A DNA stretch of 64,000 nt from Candidatus Eremiobacterota bacterium (GCA_019240525.1 JAFAYE010000001.1:2205300-2269299), one strand, 5' to 3'. Positions 19,128-28,797 are shown, counted from the stretch's first letter. Notes: generated by a model not told the origin, from the sequence alone. A program made the numbers and translations.

Positions 19128-19236
19128 CTCAAACCTATTCCGTAATCCGTAAGGTGTTCTTTCACCCAATACCCGGCTCACGGAAAAAAGTCGCACCTCC
19201 GCCCATTGTTTTGAGCGGGACGAAAGGTCGCTTGGT

Positions 19237-19563
19237 TTAGAATTTCAAGAGATCGGCGCATCGCGCCGCGGCCTCGCGCGCGCCGGCGCTGCCACGCGAG
19301 GGCGAGGGCTCCTCGGGCCAAAGCGCGTCGGGGAGCTCGCGGCGAAGCGCCTCGCGGATACATTCGAGACGTTCGTCGCGCAGTTGCGCCATCCGCATTT
19401 GGATGAGAAGACGGGCGCGGCGAAGTGCGCGACGCGAAAAGAGCTCGTCGGGCGAAAGTGGACTCGCCGCCGTGGCGGGGGCGGAGCGAGCCGGCTGGGG
19501 TGAGGCCGCGCCGGCGGGCGCGGCGCCGAGCAGTATCGCAAAGAGAACGGTAAATCGGAACAT
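19237..19563 (-). CDS. Small secreted protein of unknown function
   Basis: 108 aa with a clear signal peptide (MFRFTVLFAILLGAAPAGA), then an Ala/Pro-rich stretch and a charged helical segment rich in Arg/Leu (SRRALRRARLLIQMRMAQL). GGAGG lies 7 nt before the ATG at 19563, supporting translation over the overlapping frames. Divergent from the RNase J gene. The helical charged core recalls Spy/CpxP-like periplasmic stress proteins only in size and charge; I make no assignment. Confidence 0.6.
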   Translation of the reverse strand: MFRFTVLFAILLGAAPAGAASPQPARSAPATAASPLSPDELFSRRALRRARLLIQMRMAQLRDERLECIREALRRELPDALWPEEPSPSRGSAGAREAAARCADLLKF

Positions 19564-19633
19564 TGAAAAGCCTCCGGCCCCAATTCACGCCGCCGGCGCG
19601 GGGAAGCAAGGATGCAGAACAAAAGGACGGCGA

Positions 19634-21328
19634 GTGAGCACCGATGCATTGACCGTCCCGTCGCCTCCGCAGACCGAGTATCTTCGCATCGTTCCGCTGG
19701 GCGGCTGCGGCGAGATCGGTCGGAACATGACGGTGATCGAAACCAACCACGACATGGTCGTGGTGGACTGCGGTCTGATGTTTCCCGACGACGAGATGTA
19801 TGGCGTCGACATCGTCATCAACGACTTCACGTATGTGCGCGAGCGTGCCGAGAAGTTGCGCGCGCTCCTGGTGACGCACGGCCACGAGGATCATATCGGC
19901 GGCATCCCTTACTTTGCCAAAGAGTTTCCCAAGACGCCGATCGTGGGCACGCCGCTCACGATCGCATTGATTAAGGCAAAGTCACGCGAGCAGCATCTGG
20001 GCGAGGCCGAGTTTACCCACGTGCAGCCGGGAGGACGGGTGCGGTACGGTTCGATCGAGGGCGAGTTCGTTCACGTCAACCATTCGGTCGCCGGCGCCTG
20101 TGCGATCGCGTTGCGCACTCCGGTCGGAACGATCTTCCATACCGGCGATTTCAAATTCGATCAGACCCCCATCGACGGCAAACCGGCCGATTTCGCGCGC
20201 ATCGCGACCATCGGCGATGAAGGCGTGCTCTGTATGCTCGCCGACTCGACGAATGCCGAACGTCCGGGACACACCTTATCGGAACGAATCGTCGGTGAGG
20301 CTTTCACCGCAATTTTTTCGCACGCGAAAGGACGCATCGTCGTCGCGTCGTTTGCCTCGAACGTCCCGCGCATCCAACAGACGGTCGACCATGCCGTCCG
20401 TTTCAATCGAAAGATCGCCTTTTTGGGGCGTTCGATGCGGAACGTGGTTCATTTCGCGGGCGAGCTGGGGTATCTTCGCATTCCCCCCGACACCGTGGTC
20501 AAGATCGAGGATATCGATCAATATCCGCCCGAGCGAGTCGTCGTCATGACCACCGGGTCGCAGGGCGAGCCGATGAGTGGTCTGGCACGAATGTCGGTGC
20601 GAGATCACGCGCGCTTTCGCATCGACTCGGGCGATACGGTCGTTGTCAGCGCGACACCGATTCCGGGCAACGAGAAGAGCGTGCACAAGACGATCAACAA
20701 TCTCTGTAAGCTCGGTGCGACGGTGGTCCACGGAACCGACGGCCGATCGCATGTCTCGGGACATGCGTCGCAAGAAGAGCTATTGCTGATGCTGAACTTG
20801 GTGCGCCCCGAGTTTCTCGTCCCGATCCATGGCGAGTACCGTATGCTGGATGCTCACAAACGGCTAGCCGTGCAGACCGGCGTCGAGCAAGGGAATGTGT
20901 TCTTGCTCGATAACGGCGACGTGCTCGAGTTCACGCACGAGTACGCCGACAAGATCGGCAAGACGTACGGCGGTCATGTCTTCGTTGACGGTTCGGGCAT
21001 CGGCGATATCGGCGAGGCGGTCTTGCGCGACCGAAAGGCCCTTTCCAACGACGGGATCATCATGGTGGTCGTTGCCATCGACGCCGAAGAGGCGCGGGTC
21101 ATCGCCGGGCCTGATCTCATCTCGCGCGGCGTCTTCTATTTGCCCGAAGCCGGCGGCGTGCTCGACGAACTTCGCACCCAGCTTCGCGCGATGATCGACG
21201 GCCTATCCGTGGATGCGCGGCGCGATGTCGATTCGATGCGAGAGCATATACGCAGCTCGTTAGCGAGCTCGGTCTACGCGCGGACCAAGCGCCGACCCAT
21301 AGTCATCCCCGTCGTCATGGAAGTCTAG
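19634..21328 (+). CDS. rnj: Ribonuclease J
   Basis: Metallo-beta-lactamase/beta-CASP RNase with 5'-3' exo- and endonuclease activity, central to mRNA decay where RNase E is absent. The GTG at 19634 (VSTDALTVPSPPQTEYL) gives 564 aa, the normal size. Zinc-site motifs: HGHEDH (82-87), NHSVAGACAIAL, HTGDFKFDQ; beta-CASP: VMTTGSQGEPMSGLARM, SGHASQEELLLML, PIHGEYRML. C-terminal domain about 450-564. Convergent with the dehydrogenase, overlapping by 14 bp. Confidence 0.95.
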   Translation: MSTDALTVPSPPQTEYLRIVPLGGCGEIGRNMTVIETNHDMVVVDCGLMFPDDEMYGVDIVINDFTYVRERAEKLRALLVTHGHEDHIGGIPYFAKEFPKTPIVGTPLTIALIKAKSREQHLGEAEFTHVQPGGRVRYGSIEGEFVHVNHSVAGACAIALRTPVGTIFHTGDFKFDQTPIDGKPADFARIATIGDEGVLCMLADSTNAERPGHTLSERIVGEAFTAIFSHAKGRIVVASFASNVPRIQQTVDHAVRFNRKIAFLGRSMRNVVHFAGELGYLRIPPDTVVKIEDIDQYPPERVVVMTTGSQGEPMSGLARMSVRDHARFRIDSGDTVVVSATPIPGNEKSVHKTINNLCKLGATVVHGTDGRSHVSGHASQEELLLMLNLVRPEFLVPIHGEYRMLDAHKRLAVQTGVEQGNVFLLDNGDVLEFTHEYADKIGKTYGGHVFVDGSGIGDIGEAVLRDRKALSNDGIIMVVVAIDAEEARVIAGPDLISRGVFYLPEAGGVLDELRTQLRAMIDGLSVDARRDVDSMREHIRSSLASSVYARTKRRPIVIPVVMEV

Positions 21329-22358
21329 CGATCACCGCGTCGGTGAACTCGGTCGTTGTTGCCTGGCCGCCGAGGTCGGCGGTGGCGACGCCGTCGCGCA
21401 ACGCGCCGATCGCCGCATCGTAGATCCAGCGGGAAGCGTTCGCGGCGCGCGGATCGGGAACGTACGATAGCGCGGCCGCCGCCGCGAGAATCATCGCAAG
21501 TGGATTGGCAACGTTCTTTCCTTGCAAACGGGGTGCCGTGCCGTGCGGCGCCTCGGAGAGCACGATCGAAGGTTTCAAATTCGCATCGAACGCTAAAACG
21601 AGCGATTCGGCGCCTGCGATCGAGCCGAAGAGCTGCATCACGAGGTCGGAGAGCGAGTCGCCGTCGCGATTGAGCGCCGGAATCACCAGCGGCCGGTCGC
21701 CCGACGACGAGAGCAGTAGCGCATAGGTGGCGTCGATGAGCTGCGGATCGTAGCCGACGCCGGGATGGCGTCGCGCGGCCGCATCCATCTCCTCTTTGAG
21801 CATTCCTTCGTAGATTGGGCTGACGGTAAACTTCGGGCCGCCGAAGACGGTAGCGCCCAGCTTCGCCGCGTGCTCGAAAGCGTATTCGGCGACGTAACGG
21901 CAGATACGCCGCTCGATCGTTTCGGTGCGGCAGGCAATTTCGTCGATCCCATCGCCGCTGCGCCATTCTTTGGCTCCATAGGCATCGCCGACGGCCATGC
22001 GCACGACCGAAATGGGAGCGTGGATTCCGGCGACGGGCCGAACGCCCGGTAATTTTCGGCCGGTGCGCACGATAACGGCAGCACCGATCGCTTCGCGCAG
22101 GATGCGGTTGGGCGAGCCGACGTCGCCCGCGACTTCGGGCGTAATCGTTGCCGCTTTGATGCCGATGCCGTGGCGCTGCAACGCCTCGGCGGCATCGAGC
22201 ACGATCTGATTCGAGGTTCGGCGTCGATGATCCAATGAAAGATCGTAACGCTCGAAGTGCAGTCGAACGCCGAGGGCGGGGGCGTCGAGCACGCGCAGTG
22301 CTTCCAACAGCAACTCTTGGCCGGTTTGATCGCCCTCGAGGACGACGATGGTCGTCAA
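21315..22358 (-). CDS. Isocitrate/isopropylmalate dehydrogenase family protein
   Basis: Decarboxylating 2-hydroxyacid dehydrogenase, 347 aa when started from the TTG at 22358, which has GGGAG 6 nt upstream and begins exactly at the family N-terminus (TTIVVLEGDQTGQELL). Motifs: TITPEVAGDVGSPNRIL, RTGRKLPGVRP, DGDSLSDLVMQLFGSIAG and the NAD(P) loop APHGTAPRLQGKNVANP. The RxxxxxxxR substrate region does not let me separate isocitrate from 3-isopropylmalate or tartrate-type activity. Its 5' end lies 37 bp from ftsK on the opposite strand, so the two genes share a very short promoter region. Confidence 0.85.
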   Translation of the reverse strand: MTTIVVLEGDQTGQELLLEALRVLDAPALGVRLHFERYDLSLDHRRRTSNQIVLDAAEALQRHGIGIKAATITPEVAGDVGSPNRILREAIGAAVIVRTGRKLPGVRPVAGIHAPISVVRMAVGDAYGAKEWRSGDGIDEIACRTETIERRICRYVAEYAFEHAAKLGATVFGGPKFTVSPIYEGMLKEEMDAAARRHPGVGYDPQLIDATYALLLSSSGDRPLVIPALNRDGDSLSDLVMQLFGSIAGAESLVLAFDANLKPSIVLSEAPHGTAPRLQGKNVANPLAMILAAAAALSYVPDPRAANASRWIYDAAIGALRDGVATADLGGQATTTEFTDAVIARLP

Positions 22359-22395
22359 AATGAACTCCCGCTGTAACGAAGAAGAGAAAGATTCC

Positions 22396-24594
22396 ATGGC
22401 ACGCACCCGCCGGAGGGCGTATGCGCGGACGCGGCTGAACCTCGAAATCGTCGGGATCGCTGCCGTCGCACTCGCCGTCTTCTGCGGCGTTTCCCTCGCC
22501 TTTCCGCACCATGCCGGCGCCATCGGCGGCTGGAGTGCTGCGGAGCTGCGCCGACTCTTTGGAGGTGCGGCGCCGCTTTTCCCGGTGCTCGTCATCTTGT
22601 TCGGCGCAATCGTCTTCCTCGAAGTCAACGTGCCGCGGATGATCGCCGGCTTGGGCACGACCGCGCTCGCGTACTTCCTATTAATTACGGCGATGTTCGG
22701 CGCCAGCGGCGCGCGGCATGGGGGAATCGTCGGCTCGAACATTTGGTGGGCGTTGCGGGCATTGGTCGGCAACGTCGGAGCATGGATCGTGCTTGGCGTG
22801 GCGATGCTTTCGCTAACGCTCTGGCTCACGAACTCCAGCATGAAGCAACTCATCGGGCGCGTCATCGTCTTCTTCGGCGGTTTGCGGCCGCCGGCGATGC
22901 CCAAGCTGCCCAAGGTCGAGATGCCTCGAGGTCATGATTCGTTGCGCGAAGCGTTTGCGCTGCCGTTAGCACCGATTACTCCGGTCGAGGTAATCGTGAG
23001 TGCGCCTGTCGTCGACGATGCGGATCCGCAACCCGTCGTCGCGCGCGAGCCTGAAGAACGACGCACTTGGAACGATGTCGCCCCTGCGGAGGATACCCGC
23101 GCAGTTGAGGATGCGCCGAGAGTTCAGGTAACGTCGGCCGAGGGCGCACGATCCTATCGCCTGCCGGATCTAGCGCTCTTCGACGTGCCACCCGGTCAGA
23201 CGGTCGACCAATCGAATCGGGCGCATATTCTCGAGGACACGCTGGCGAGCTTCGGTGTCGGCGCGAAGGTTTCGCATATCGAACGCGGGCCGTCGATTAC
23301 GCGTTACGAGCTCAAGCCCGAGCGCGGAATCAAGATTTCACGGATTGCGTCACTTGCCGATGATTTAGCGCTCGCGCTCGCGGCGACGAGCGTGCGGATC
23401 GAAGCGCCGATTCCCGGAAAATCCGCGGTGGGGATCGAGGTTCCGAACCAGACGGTCTCGATTGTCGCGATTCGCGAGATCCTCGACGCGCTTCCCAATC
23501 GCGGTCAGGTTCCGCCTCTCTGGATGGCCCTCGGCAAAGACATCACCGGCCGGCCGGTTTTCGGCGATCTCTGCAAAATGCCGCACCTTCTCGTTGCCGG
23601 TGCGACCGGCGCGGGCAAATCGGTCTGCTTGAATATGATCATCGCCTCGCTCTTGGTCACCGCGACACCCGATCAAGTGCAGATGCTCATGATCGATCCC
23701 AAACGAGTCGAGCTGACCGTCTTCAACGGAATTCCTCATCTCATTAAGGACGTCATTGCCGATCCGCGCCTCGCCGCGGGCGCACTCTTCGAAATGACCA
23801 AAGAGATGGAATCGCGCTACGAGCGTTTTGCCAAAGCGTCGGTTCGCAAGATCGAGGAATATAACGCCAAGTATCCCGACGAGCGGCTGCCCTACGTCGT
23901 GATCGTGATCGACGAGCTTGCCGATCTCATGCTCGTCGCCCCGGCGAGAGTCGAAACGACGATCATGCGCCTTGCGCAACTGGGCCGGGCGACGGGGATT
24001 CATCTCGTCGTGGCCACACAGCGACCCTCGGTCGACGTCATTACGGGCCTCATCAAGGCAAACGTTCCTTCACGCATCGCCTTTGCGGTAAGCTCGCAGA
24101 CCGACTCCCGCGTCATCCTCGACATGAATGGCGCGGAGCGCTTGCTGGGACGCGGCGACATGCTCTATCTGCCGATCGACGCGCCGAAACCGATTCGCGC
24201 GCAAGGAGCGCTTATCACCTCCTCGGAGGTAAGCCGGCTCGTCGAATTTTGGGCGCGTCAGTCGCGGCCGAATAACCTGCTCGACGTCGAAGTCGTGCCG
24301 GTCGGAGACGAAGATCTTGCGCGCCGTGACACCGATCCGCTCTGCTTCGATGCGGCAAAATTCATCATCGAAGCAAACTATGCTTCGACCGCCGCCTTAC
24401 AATCGCAATTCCAAATCGGGCATCCTCGCGCCGTTCGCATCATGAAACAGCTCGAAGACTTCAAGGTCGTCGGCCGGCACGAAGGAACGAAGCCGCGCAA
24501 GATTCTCGTCGGCTTACCCGAGCTGGATTTGATGGCGTCGCGCCTTGGCAAAGATCGCAACGACCAAGCGGACTTGTTTTCGAATGCGGATTAG
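22396..24594 (+). CDS. ftsK: FtsK/SpoIIIE DNA translocase
   Basis: Septum-anchored dsDNA pump for chromosome segregation. From the ATG at 22396 the protein has 732 aa. Four N-terminal membrane helices (about 16-150), a Pro/Glu-containing linker (about 170-260), the motor with Walker A GATGAGKS (402-409) and Walker B VIVIDELAD (about 502-510), and a C-terminal gamma winged helix (about 650-715: FIIEANYASTAALQ, IGHPRAVRIMKQLED) that reads KOPS/SRS-like motifs. A slightly earlier in-frame start at 22348 exists but is less conserved in style. The 3' end overlaps the PAP2 gene by 11 bp. Confidence 0.95.
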   Translation: MARTRRRAYARTRLNLEIVGIAAVALAVFCGVSLAFPHHAGAIGGWSAAELRRLFGGAAPLFPVLVILFGAIVFLEVNVPRMIAGLGTTALAYFLLITAMFGASGARHGGIVGSNIWWALRALVGNVGAWIVLGVAMLSLTLWLTNSSMKQLIGRVIVFFGGLRPPAMPKLPKVEMPRGHDSLREAFALPLAPITPVEVIVSAPVVDDADPQPVVAREPEERRTWNDVAPAEDTRAVEDAPRVQVTSAEGARSYRLPDLALFDVPPGQTVDQSNRAHILEDTLASFGVGAKVSHIERGPSITRYELKPERGIKISRIASLADDLALALAATSVRIEAPIPGKSAVGIEVPNQTVSIVAIREILDALPNRGQVPPLWMALGKDITGRPVFGDLCKMPHLLVAGATGAGKSVCLNMIIASLLVTATPDQVQMLMIDPKRVELTVFNGIPHLIKDVIADPRLAAGALFEMTKEMESRYERFAKASVRKIEEYNAKYPDERLPYVVIVIDELADLMLVAPARVETTIMRLAQLGRATGIHLVVATQRPSVDVITGLIKANVPSRIAFAVSSQTDSRVILDMNGAERLLGRGDMLYLPIDAPKPIRAQGALITSSEVSRLVEFWARQSRPNNLLDVEVVPVGDEDLARRDTDPLCFDAAKFIIEANYASTAALQSQFQIGHPRAVRIMKQLEDFKVVGRHEGTKPRKILVGLPELDLMASRLGKDRNDQADLFSNAD

Positions 24595-25222
24595 AGCGGC
24601 GCTCGTTGCGATCGTCGCCTTCGCGTGCTTCGTCGGGCTTGGTATTTCGGTCGGGAGGCACGGCGAACCGGCGGCATTGCTTTCTTGGGAGTCGGCGCTC
24701 GTCGACCGATCGACATTGGTGGCGTGGTGGCTCACCTGGGACGTTTATACGCAGTTGCTTTTCCCGCTCGCCTTCGCGCTGCTCGTGGTGGCCTGGCGCG
24801 TGCCGTCGTGGCGGACGCGGATTCTTTTCAGCATTGCGATGTTGCTGCTCTGCTGGCGTGGAGCCGATCTCTTCCAGCAGATCTTCGCGCGTCCGCGGCG
24901 GTTGGATTGGGTGGTAAAGCACGAAACCTCGTTCTCATATCCGAGCTCGCATGCAGCGATTGCGACCGGATTCTACGGGCTCTGGGCGTTGATACTCGCT
25001 CTTTCCGAGCTGCCGCGCTCGGCACGGGCGATCGGCGCCTTCTTGCTTATCGTCTTAGCGTTTGCGACGTGTTGGAGCCGGCTCGCGCTGGGCGCGCATT
25101 ACCTCACCGACCTCGTCGGCGGCGCCCTGTTCGCGGGGGCGCTTGTCGCGGCAGGTCTTGCGGTGGTGCCCTCAGCCCTGACCTTTCCGGTTGCGGGTCG
25201 CCTCTCGCGGGCGGCAGAATAG
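24584..25222 (+). CDS. PAP2-family membrane phosphatase
   Basis: 212-aa integral membrane protein with about six helices. Acid-phosphatase-superfamily motifs: ARPRRLDW (C1 region), SYPSSHA (C2) and SRLALGAHYLTDLVGG (C3 with the catalytic His). The Lys of C1 (KxxxxxxRP) is not evident. Members dephosphorylate undecaprenyl pyrophosphate or phosphatidate in the periplasm, so a role in lipid-carrier recycling is plausible. ATG at 24584 overlaps the end of ftsK. Confidence 0.86.
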   Translation: MRIRAALVAIVAFACFVGLGISVGRHGEPAALLSWESALVDRSTLVAWWLTWDVYTQLLFPLAFALLVVAWRVPSWRTRILFSIAMLLLCWRGADLFQQIFARPRRLDWVVKHETSFSYPSSHAAIATGFYGLWALILALSELPRSARAIGAFLLIVLAFATCWSRLALGAHYLTDLVGGALFAGALVAAGLAVVPSALTFPVAGRLSRAAE

Positions 25223-25229
25223 GCCTGTA

Positions 25230-26390
25230 GTGCTTTCCCCCGACCGGCTGCTGATCGAGATCGAACGCAAGCTCGACGCCAACGCTGCGCTTTCGATGGA
25301 CGACGGCCTCGCGCTCTATCGCACGCGCGACATTCATACGTTAGGCCGGCTCGCGCGCGAGCAGAAAGAGCGCAAGAGCGGCAAAAAGGTCTTTTACGTC
25401 CTCAACCGCTACATCAACTCGACGAACGTCTGCTTTGCCGGCTGCACGTTTTGCTCGTTCGCGGCCGACGAGTTCAAAGAGCCCCAGCGCGTCTTCCGGA
25501 TGACGCCGGACCAAGTTTTCGCCAAGGCGGTCGAAACCGGCACGAACTTCAATCAGCTCCACATCGTCGGCGGTCACGACCCGCGTCAGCTTTCGCTCGA
25601 TTACTGGCTGCCACTGATGCGCCGGTTTAAAACGGCGCTGCCGCACGTTCAACTTTCGCTCTTTACCGCAGCCGAGATCGAGTACATGGCCAAACGCCAT
25701 CGGCTCTCGTTTCCGGCGCTGATCGCGTCATTGAAGGAAGCCGGACTCGACAACGTCAACGGCGGGGCCGCCGAAATCTTCGGTGAGGAAACGCGCGCAA
25801 AAATCTGCCCGCATAAGGTTTCCACCGATAATTGGCTAGCGATTCACGAAGAACTTCATCGCCAGGGAATTGCCAGCAATGCGACCATGCTCTACGGTCA
25901 CATCGAGTCGATCGAGGACCGAGTCGATCATTTGATCAGGCTGCGCGAATCGCAGGAGCGGTCGCCGGGATACAACGCGTTCATTCCTCTCGCCTTTCAT
26001 CCCGACGGCAACGAGCTTTCGTACTGTGGCTGGACGACCGGGCTCGACGACATCAGGACGTTCGCGGTCGCGCGGTTGATGCTGAACAATTTCGACCATA
26101 TCAAGGCCTATTGGATGATCCAAGGCCTGAAGGTTTGCCAGGTGGCGCTGCATTTCGGCGCCGACGACATGGACGGCACCCACGGCTCGACCGACGAAGA
26201 GATGATTTACCACTCCGCCGGAACGAGCTCGGGCCAATATGTGGACGATCGCGAGTTTCGCCGTTTGATCGAAGAAGCGGGCTACGTTCCCGTGCGCCGA
26301 AACTCGACGTACGACGAATTTCCGTGCGATTGGATTCCGCCAGCCGTTTCGCCGGAACGCGAGCTGGCTTCCGCCACCGTGTCATCCTGA
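25230..26390 (+). CDS. mqnE: Aminofutalosine synthase
   Basis: Radical-SAM enzyme that joins 3-(1-carboxyvinyl)oxybenzoate to SAM to form 6-amino-6-deoxyfutalosine in the futalosine menaquinone route. The GTG at 25230 (VLSPDRLLIEIERK) gives 386 aa. Cluster motif CFAGCTFC at C68, C72, C75; other blocks: FNQLHIVGGHDPRQLS, LDNVNGGAAEIFGEE, HFGADDMDGTHGSTDEE. First gene of mqnE-mqnA-mqnC. The last two codons and the stop (TCA TCC TGA) come from a REP-like repeat. Confidence 0.94.
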   Translation: MLSPDRLLIEIERKLDANAALSMDDGLALYRTRDIHTLGRLAREQKERKSGKKVFYVLNRYINSTNVCFAGCTFCSFAADEFKEPQRVFRMTPDQVFAKAVETGTNFNQLHIVGGHDPRQLSLDYWLPLMRRFKTALPHVQLSLFTAAEIEYMAKRHRLSFPALIASLKEAGLDNVNGGAAEIFGEETRAKICPHKVSTDNWLAIHEELHRQGIASNATMLYGHIESIEDRVDHLIRLRESQERSPGYNAFIPLAFHPDGNELSYCGWTTGLDDIRTFAVARLMLNNFDHIKAYWMIQGLKVCQVALHFGADDMDGTHGSTDEEMIYHSAGTSSGQYVDDREFRRLIEEAGYVPVRRNSTYDEFPCDWIPPAVSPERELASATVSS

Positions 26391-26430
26391 GCCTGTCGAA
26401 GGAAATGTCATCCTGAGCCTGTCGAAGGAT
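26381..26430 (+). repeat. Two direct copies of REP-like palindromic repeat
   Basis: Copies at 26381-26403 and 26407-26430 share CATCCTGAGCCTGTCGAA and differ little. The first contains the mqnE stop (TGA 26388-26390); the second ends 9 bp before the mqnA ATG. The same unit forms the 28.4-28.8 kb array. Confidence 0.9.
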
Positions 26431-26439
26431 AGCACGCCA

Positions 26440-27273
26440 ATGACGTTGCGCTGCGGTCGGATACGGTACACCAACGACCTGCCGGTCTATGCGGCCTTTG
26501 ACCGCGGTGCAATCGAGTACCCCGGCAGTCTGCACGCCGACACGCCCGCACGTCTGAACGCGATGTTGCTTGCGGGCGAGCTCGATCTCAGCCCGATCAG
26601 CGCTTTTACATGGGCGGCAAATGCAAGCGACCTCGTCCTGCTGCCCGATCTCTGCATCGGCGCGCGCGACGAGGTCATCTCGGTCGTGCTGGTTTCTTCG
26701 GTTCCTCCATCATCATTGCATGCGACCCCGATTTTCGTGAGCGAAGAATCCGCCAGCGGTCGAAACCTGTTGCGCGTGATTCTCGAACGGCGATATGGAA
26801 TCTACCCCACGTATATCGATGAAGCGCAGCCGGTCGATCGCGCGTTGCGCGGCGATCCCACGTTGCTCATCGGTGATTCGGCGATCGACGCGATCGAACG
26901 TTTCCCCGCAGAACGTATTTACGATTTAGGAAAGCTGTGGCACGACTGGACCGGCCTACAGACGGTCTTCGCGGTATGGGCGGCCCGGCGCGACGTTTAT
27001 CTGCGCGATTACTCGGCGGTGCGCGATTGCATGCGCGCGCTGACCGACGCTTACACCTGGTCGCGATCGCATTCCGAAGACGTAATTGCTTTGGCACAGC
27101 GCACGATCGCGCGGCCACGCGGTTTTTACGAGCGTTACTACGGCAAGTTGAACTTTACGCTTCACACGGCCGCGCAGGACGGATTAGAGGCCTACTGCCG
27201 CGAGCTGCTCGCCATTGGCGCGATCGACGTGCTGCCGTCTTTTCCCGAGGTCGTCGGTGCCGTCGCTAACTAG
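26440..27273 (+). CDS. mqnA: Chorismate dehydratase
   Basis: Makes 3-[(1-carboxyvinyl)oxy]benzoate from chorismate, the entry step of the futalosine pathway. 277 aa with a periplasmic-binding-protein-like fold; typical blocks are GRIRYTNDLPVYAAFD, GELDLSPISAFTWA, LLIGDSAIDA and WHDWTGLQTVFAVWA. Sandwiched between the two radical-SAM genes and overlapping mqnC by 17 bp, which supports the assignment. mqnB and mqnD are not in the window. Confidence 0.93.
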   Translation: MTLRCGRIRYTNDLPVYAAFDRGAIEYPGSLHADTPARLNAMLLAGELDLSPISAFTWAANASDLVLLPDLCIGARDEVISVVLVSSVPPSSLHATPIFVSEESASGRNLLRVILERRYGIYPTYIDEAQPVDRALRGDPTLLIGDSAIDAIERFPAERIYDLGKLWHDWTGLQTVFAVWAARRDVYLRDYSAVRDCMRALTDAYTWSRSHSEDVIALAQRTIARPRGFYERYYGKLNFTLHTAAQDGLEAYCRELLAIGAIDVLPSFPEVVGAVAN

Positions 27274-28336
27274 TCTGCTCGACCGCGCCGCGACCGGCGG
27301 GCGGCTGTCGTTCGAAGAGGGCGTCCGGCTCTACAACGACGCCGATCTTCACGAGCTCGGCGCTGCCGCGCACGCGCGGCGCATGGCGATGCACTCACCG
27401 GAGATCGTGACCTATGTGATCGATACGACGATCAACTATACTAATGTTTGCAACGTGCATTGCAGTTTCTGCGCCTTCTTTCGACCCGAGCATCACAAGG
27501 AAGGCTACACGATGCCGCACGATCGGGTGCTCGATCGCGTGAAGCACGCGGTCGATCAAGGCGCGACTCAAATCATGATTCAAGGAGGCGTCAATCCGGA
27601 GCTTGGCATCGATTGGTTCGAAACGCTCTTCCAGCGCGTGCGCGCGGAATATCCGCAAGCCGATCTGCACTCGTTGTCCGTTTCCGAAATCGTTGGTTTG
27701 GCCCATATCGAGGAAATCTCAACGCGCGAGGTACTCGAGCGGCTCAAAGCGGCGGGCATGAAGTCGCTTCCCGGAGCGGGCGCCGAGATTTTGGTCGAAC
27801 GCGTTCGTAAACGTATTTCGGCGCGCAAAGTCAAGCCGCACGAGTGGCTTGGAGTCATGCGCGAGGCACAACTGCTCGGAATGCCGACGACCGCCACGAT
27901 GATGTTCGGCTCGATCGAAACGCCAGCCGAGCGTATCGAACATTTGCACGTCCTGCGCGAACTGCAAGACGAGACCGGCGGCTTCACCGCATTCATTCCG
28001 TGGTACTACGTGCCGTTCAAAACGCCGCTGCGCGGCAAAGAGTCGACCGGCTTGGAGTATCTGCGCGTGCTCGCCATTTCGCGGCTCTACCTCGACAACT
28101 TCGCGCATTTGCAAGCGTCGTGGCTAACACCGGGTCTAAAGATGGGCCAGCTCGCGCTCTTTTACGGCTGCGACGATATGGGCGGGACGATCATCGAAGA
28201 GCAAGTCGTGCACGACGCCGGCAGCACGAACGAAGCGACGCGCCGCGATATCGAGAATATCATCGTCGACGCCGGATTCCAGCCCGTCGTGCGAGACACG
28301 TACTGGAACCTGCGCCCGGAGATGGCCCTAGCCTAA
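27257..28336 (+). CDS. mqnC: Cyclic dehypoxanthinyl futalosine synthase
   Basis: Radical-SAM cyclase of the futalosine pathway. I use the GTG at 27257 inside the end of mqnA, giving 359 aa (VPSLTSLLDRAATGG). Cluster motif CNVHCSFC at C65, C69, C72; further signatures IMIQGGVNPELGIDWFE, LPGAGAEILVERVRK and DDMGGTIIEEQVVHDAG. Last gene of the mqnEAC set; the REP array follows its stop. Confidence 0.94.
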   Translation: MPSLTSLLDRAATGGRLSFEEGVRLYNDADLHELGAAAHARRMAMHSPEIVTYVIDTTINYTNVCNVHCSFCAFFRPEHHKEGYTMPHDRVLDRVKHAVDQGATQIMIQGGVNPELGIDWFETLFQRVRAEYPQADLHSLSVSEIVGLAHIEEISTREVLERLKAAGMKSLPGAGAEILVERVRKRISARKVKPHEWLGVMREAQLLGMPTTATMMFGSIETPAERIEHLHVLRELQDETGGFTAFIPWYYVPFKTPLRGKESTGLEYLRVLAISRLYLDNFAHLQASWLTPGLKMGQLALFYGCDDMGGTIIEEQVVHDAGSTNEATRRDIENIIVDAGFQPVVRDTYWNLRPEMALA

Positions 28337-28385
28337 AACGCATCCTGCCATCGTGGCATCGAGTCATTGTGGCATCGTGTCATTG

Positions 28386-28797
28386 TGTCATGCTGAGCTT
28401 GTCGAAGCATGGTGGCGCATCGATTGTGTCATGCTGAGCTTGTCGAAGCATGGTGCGCATCCATTGTGTCATGCTGAGCTTGTCGAAGCATGATTCGAGG
28501 ATCCTTCGACAAGCTCAGGATGACAATGGCGGGGCATCCTTCGACAGGCTCAGGATGACAAAGCATCGCACCTGCACGCTTGTGTCATTGTGTCATGCTG
28601 AGCTTGTCGAAGCATGATTCGAGGATCCTTCGACAGGCTCAGGATGACAATGGCGGGTCATCCTTCGACAGGCTCTGGATGACAAAGACGGGTCATCCTT
28701 CGACAGGCTCAGGATGACAATGGTGCGTCATCCTTCGACAGGCTAGGATGACACAACGACAAGCTCAGGATGACAGAACGACAGGCTCAGGATGACA
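28386..28797. repeat. Array of about 12 REP-like palindromic repeats
   Basis: Between the converging mqnC and mnmA. Four copies read CATGCTGAGCTTGTCGAAGC (near 28389, 28431, 28471, 28595), about eight read the other way as CCTTCGACARGCTCAGGATG (near 28503, 28538, 28626, 28662, 28696, 28730, and two shortened ones at 28758 and 28780). Two head-to-head pairs (28467-28524, 28591-28648) are near-identical and could fold into long hairpins. The end pairs GC..GC versus CC..GG change together, keeping the hairpin. The array can also stop transcription from both sides. The 28337-28385 stretch is related but degenerate (CATCGTGGCATCGAG...). Confidence 0.92.

Noticed and set aside
28386-28797. CRISPR-like array
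   Set aside because: Repeats occur in both orientations, spacing is irregular, the unit is itself palindromic, units lie inside genes elsewhere in the window, and no cas gene is present. REP-like repeats explain it better.
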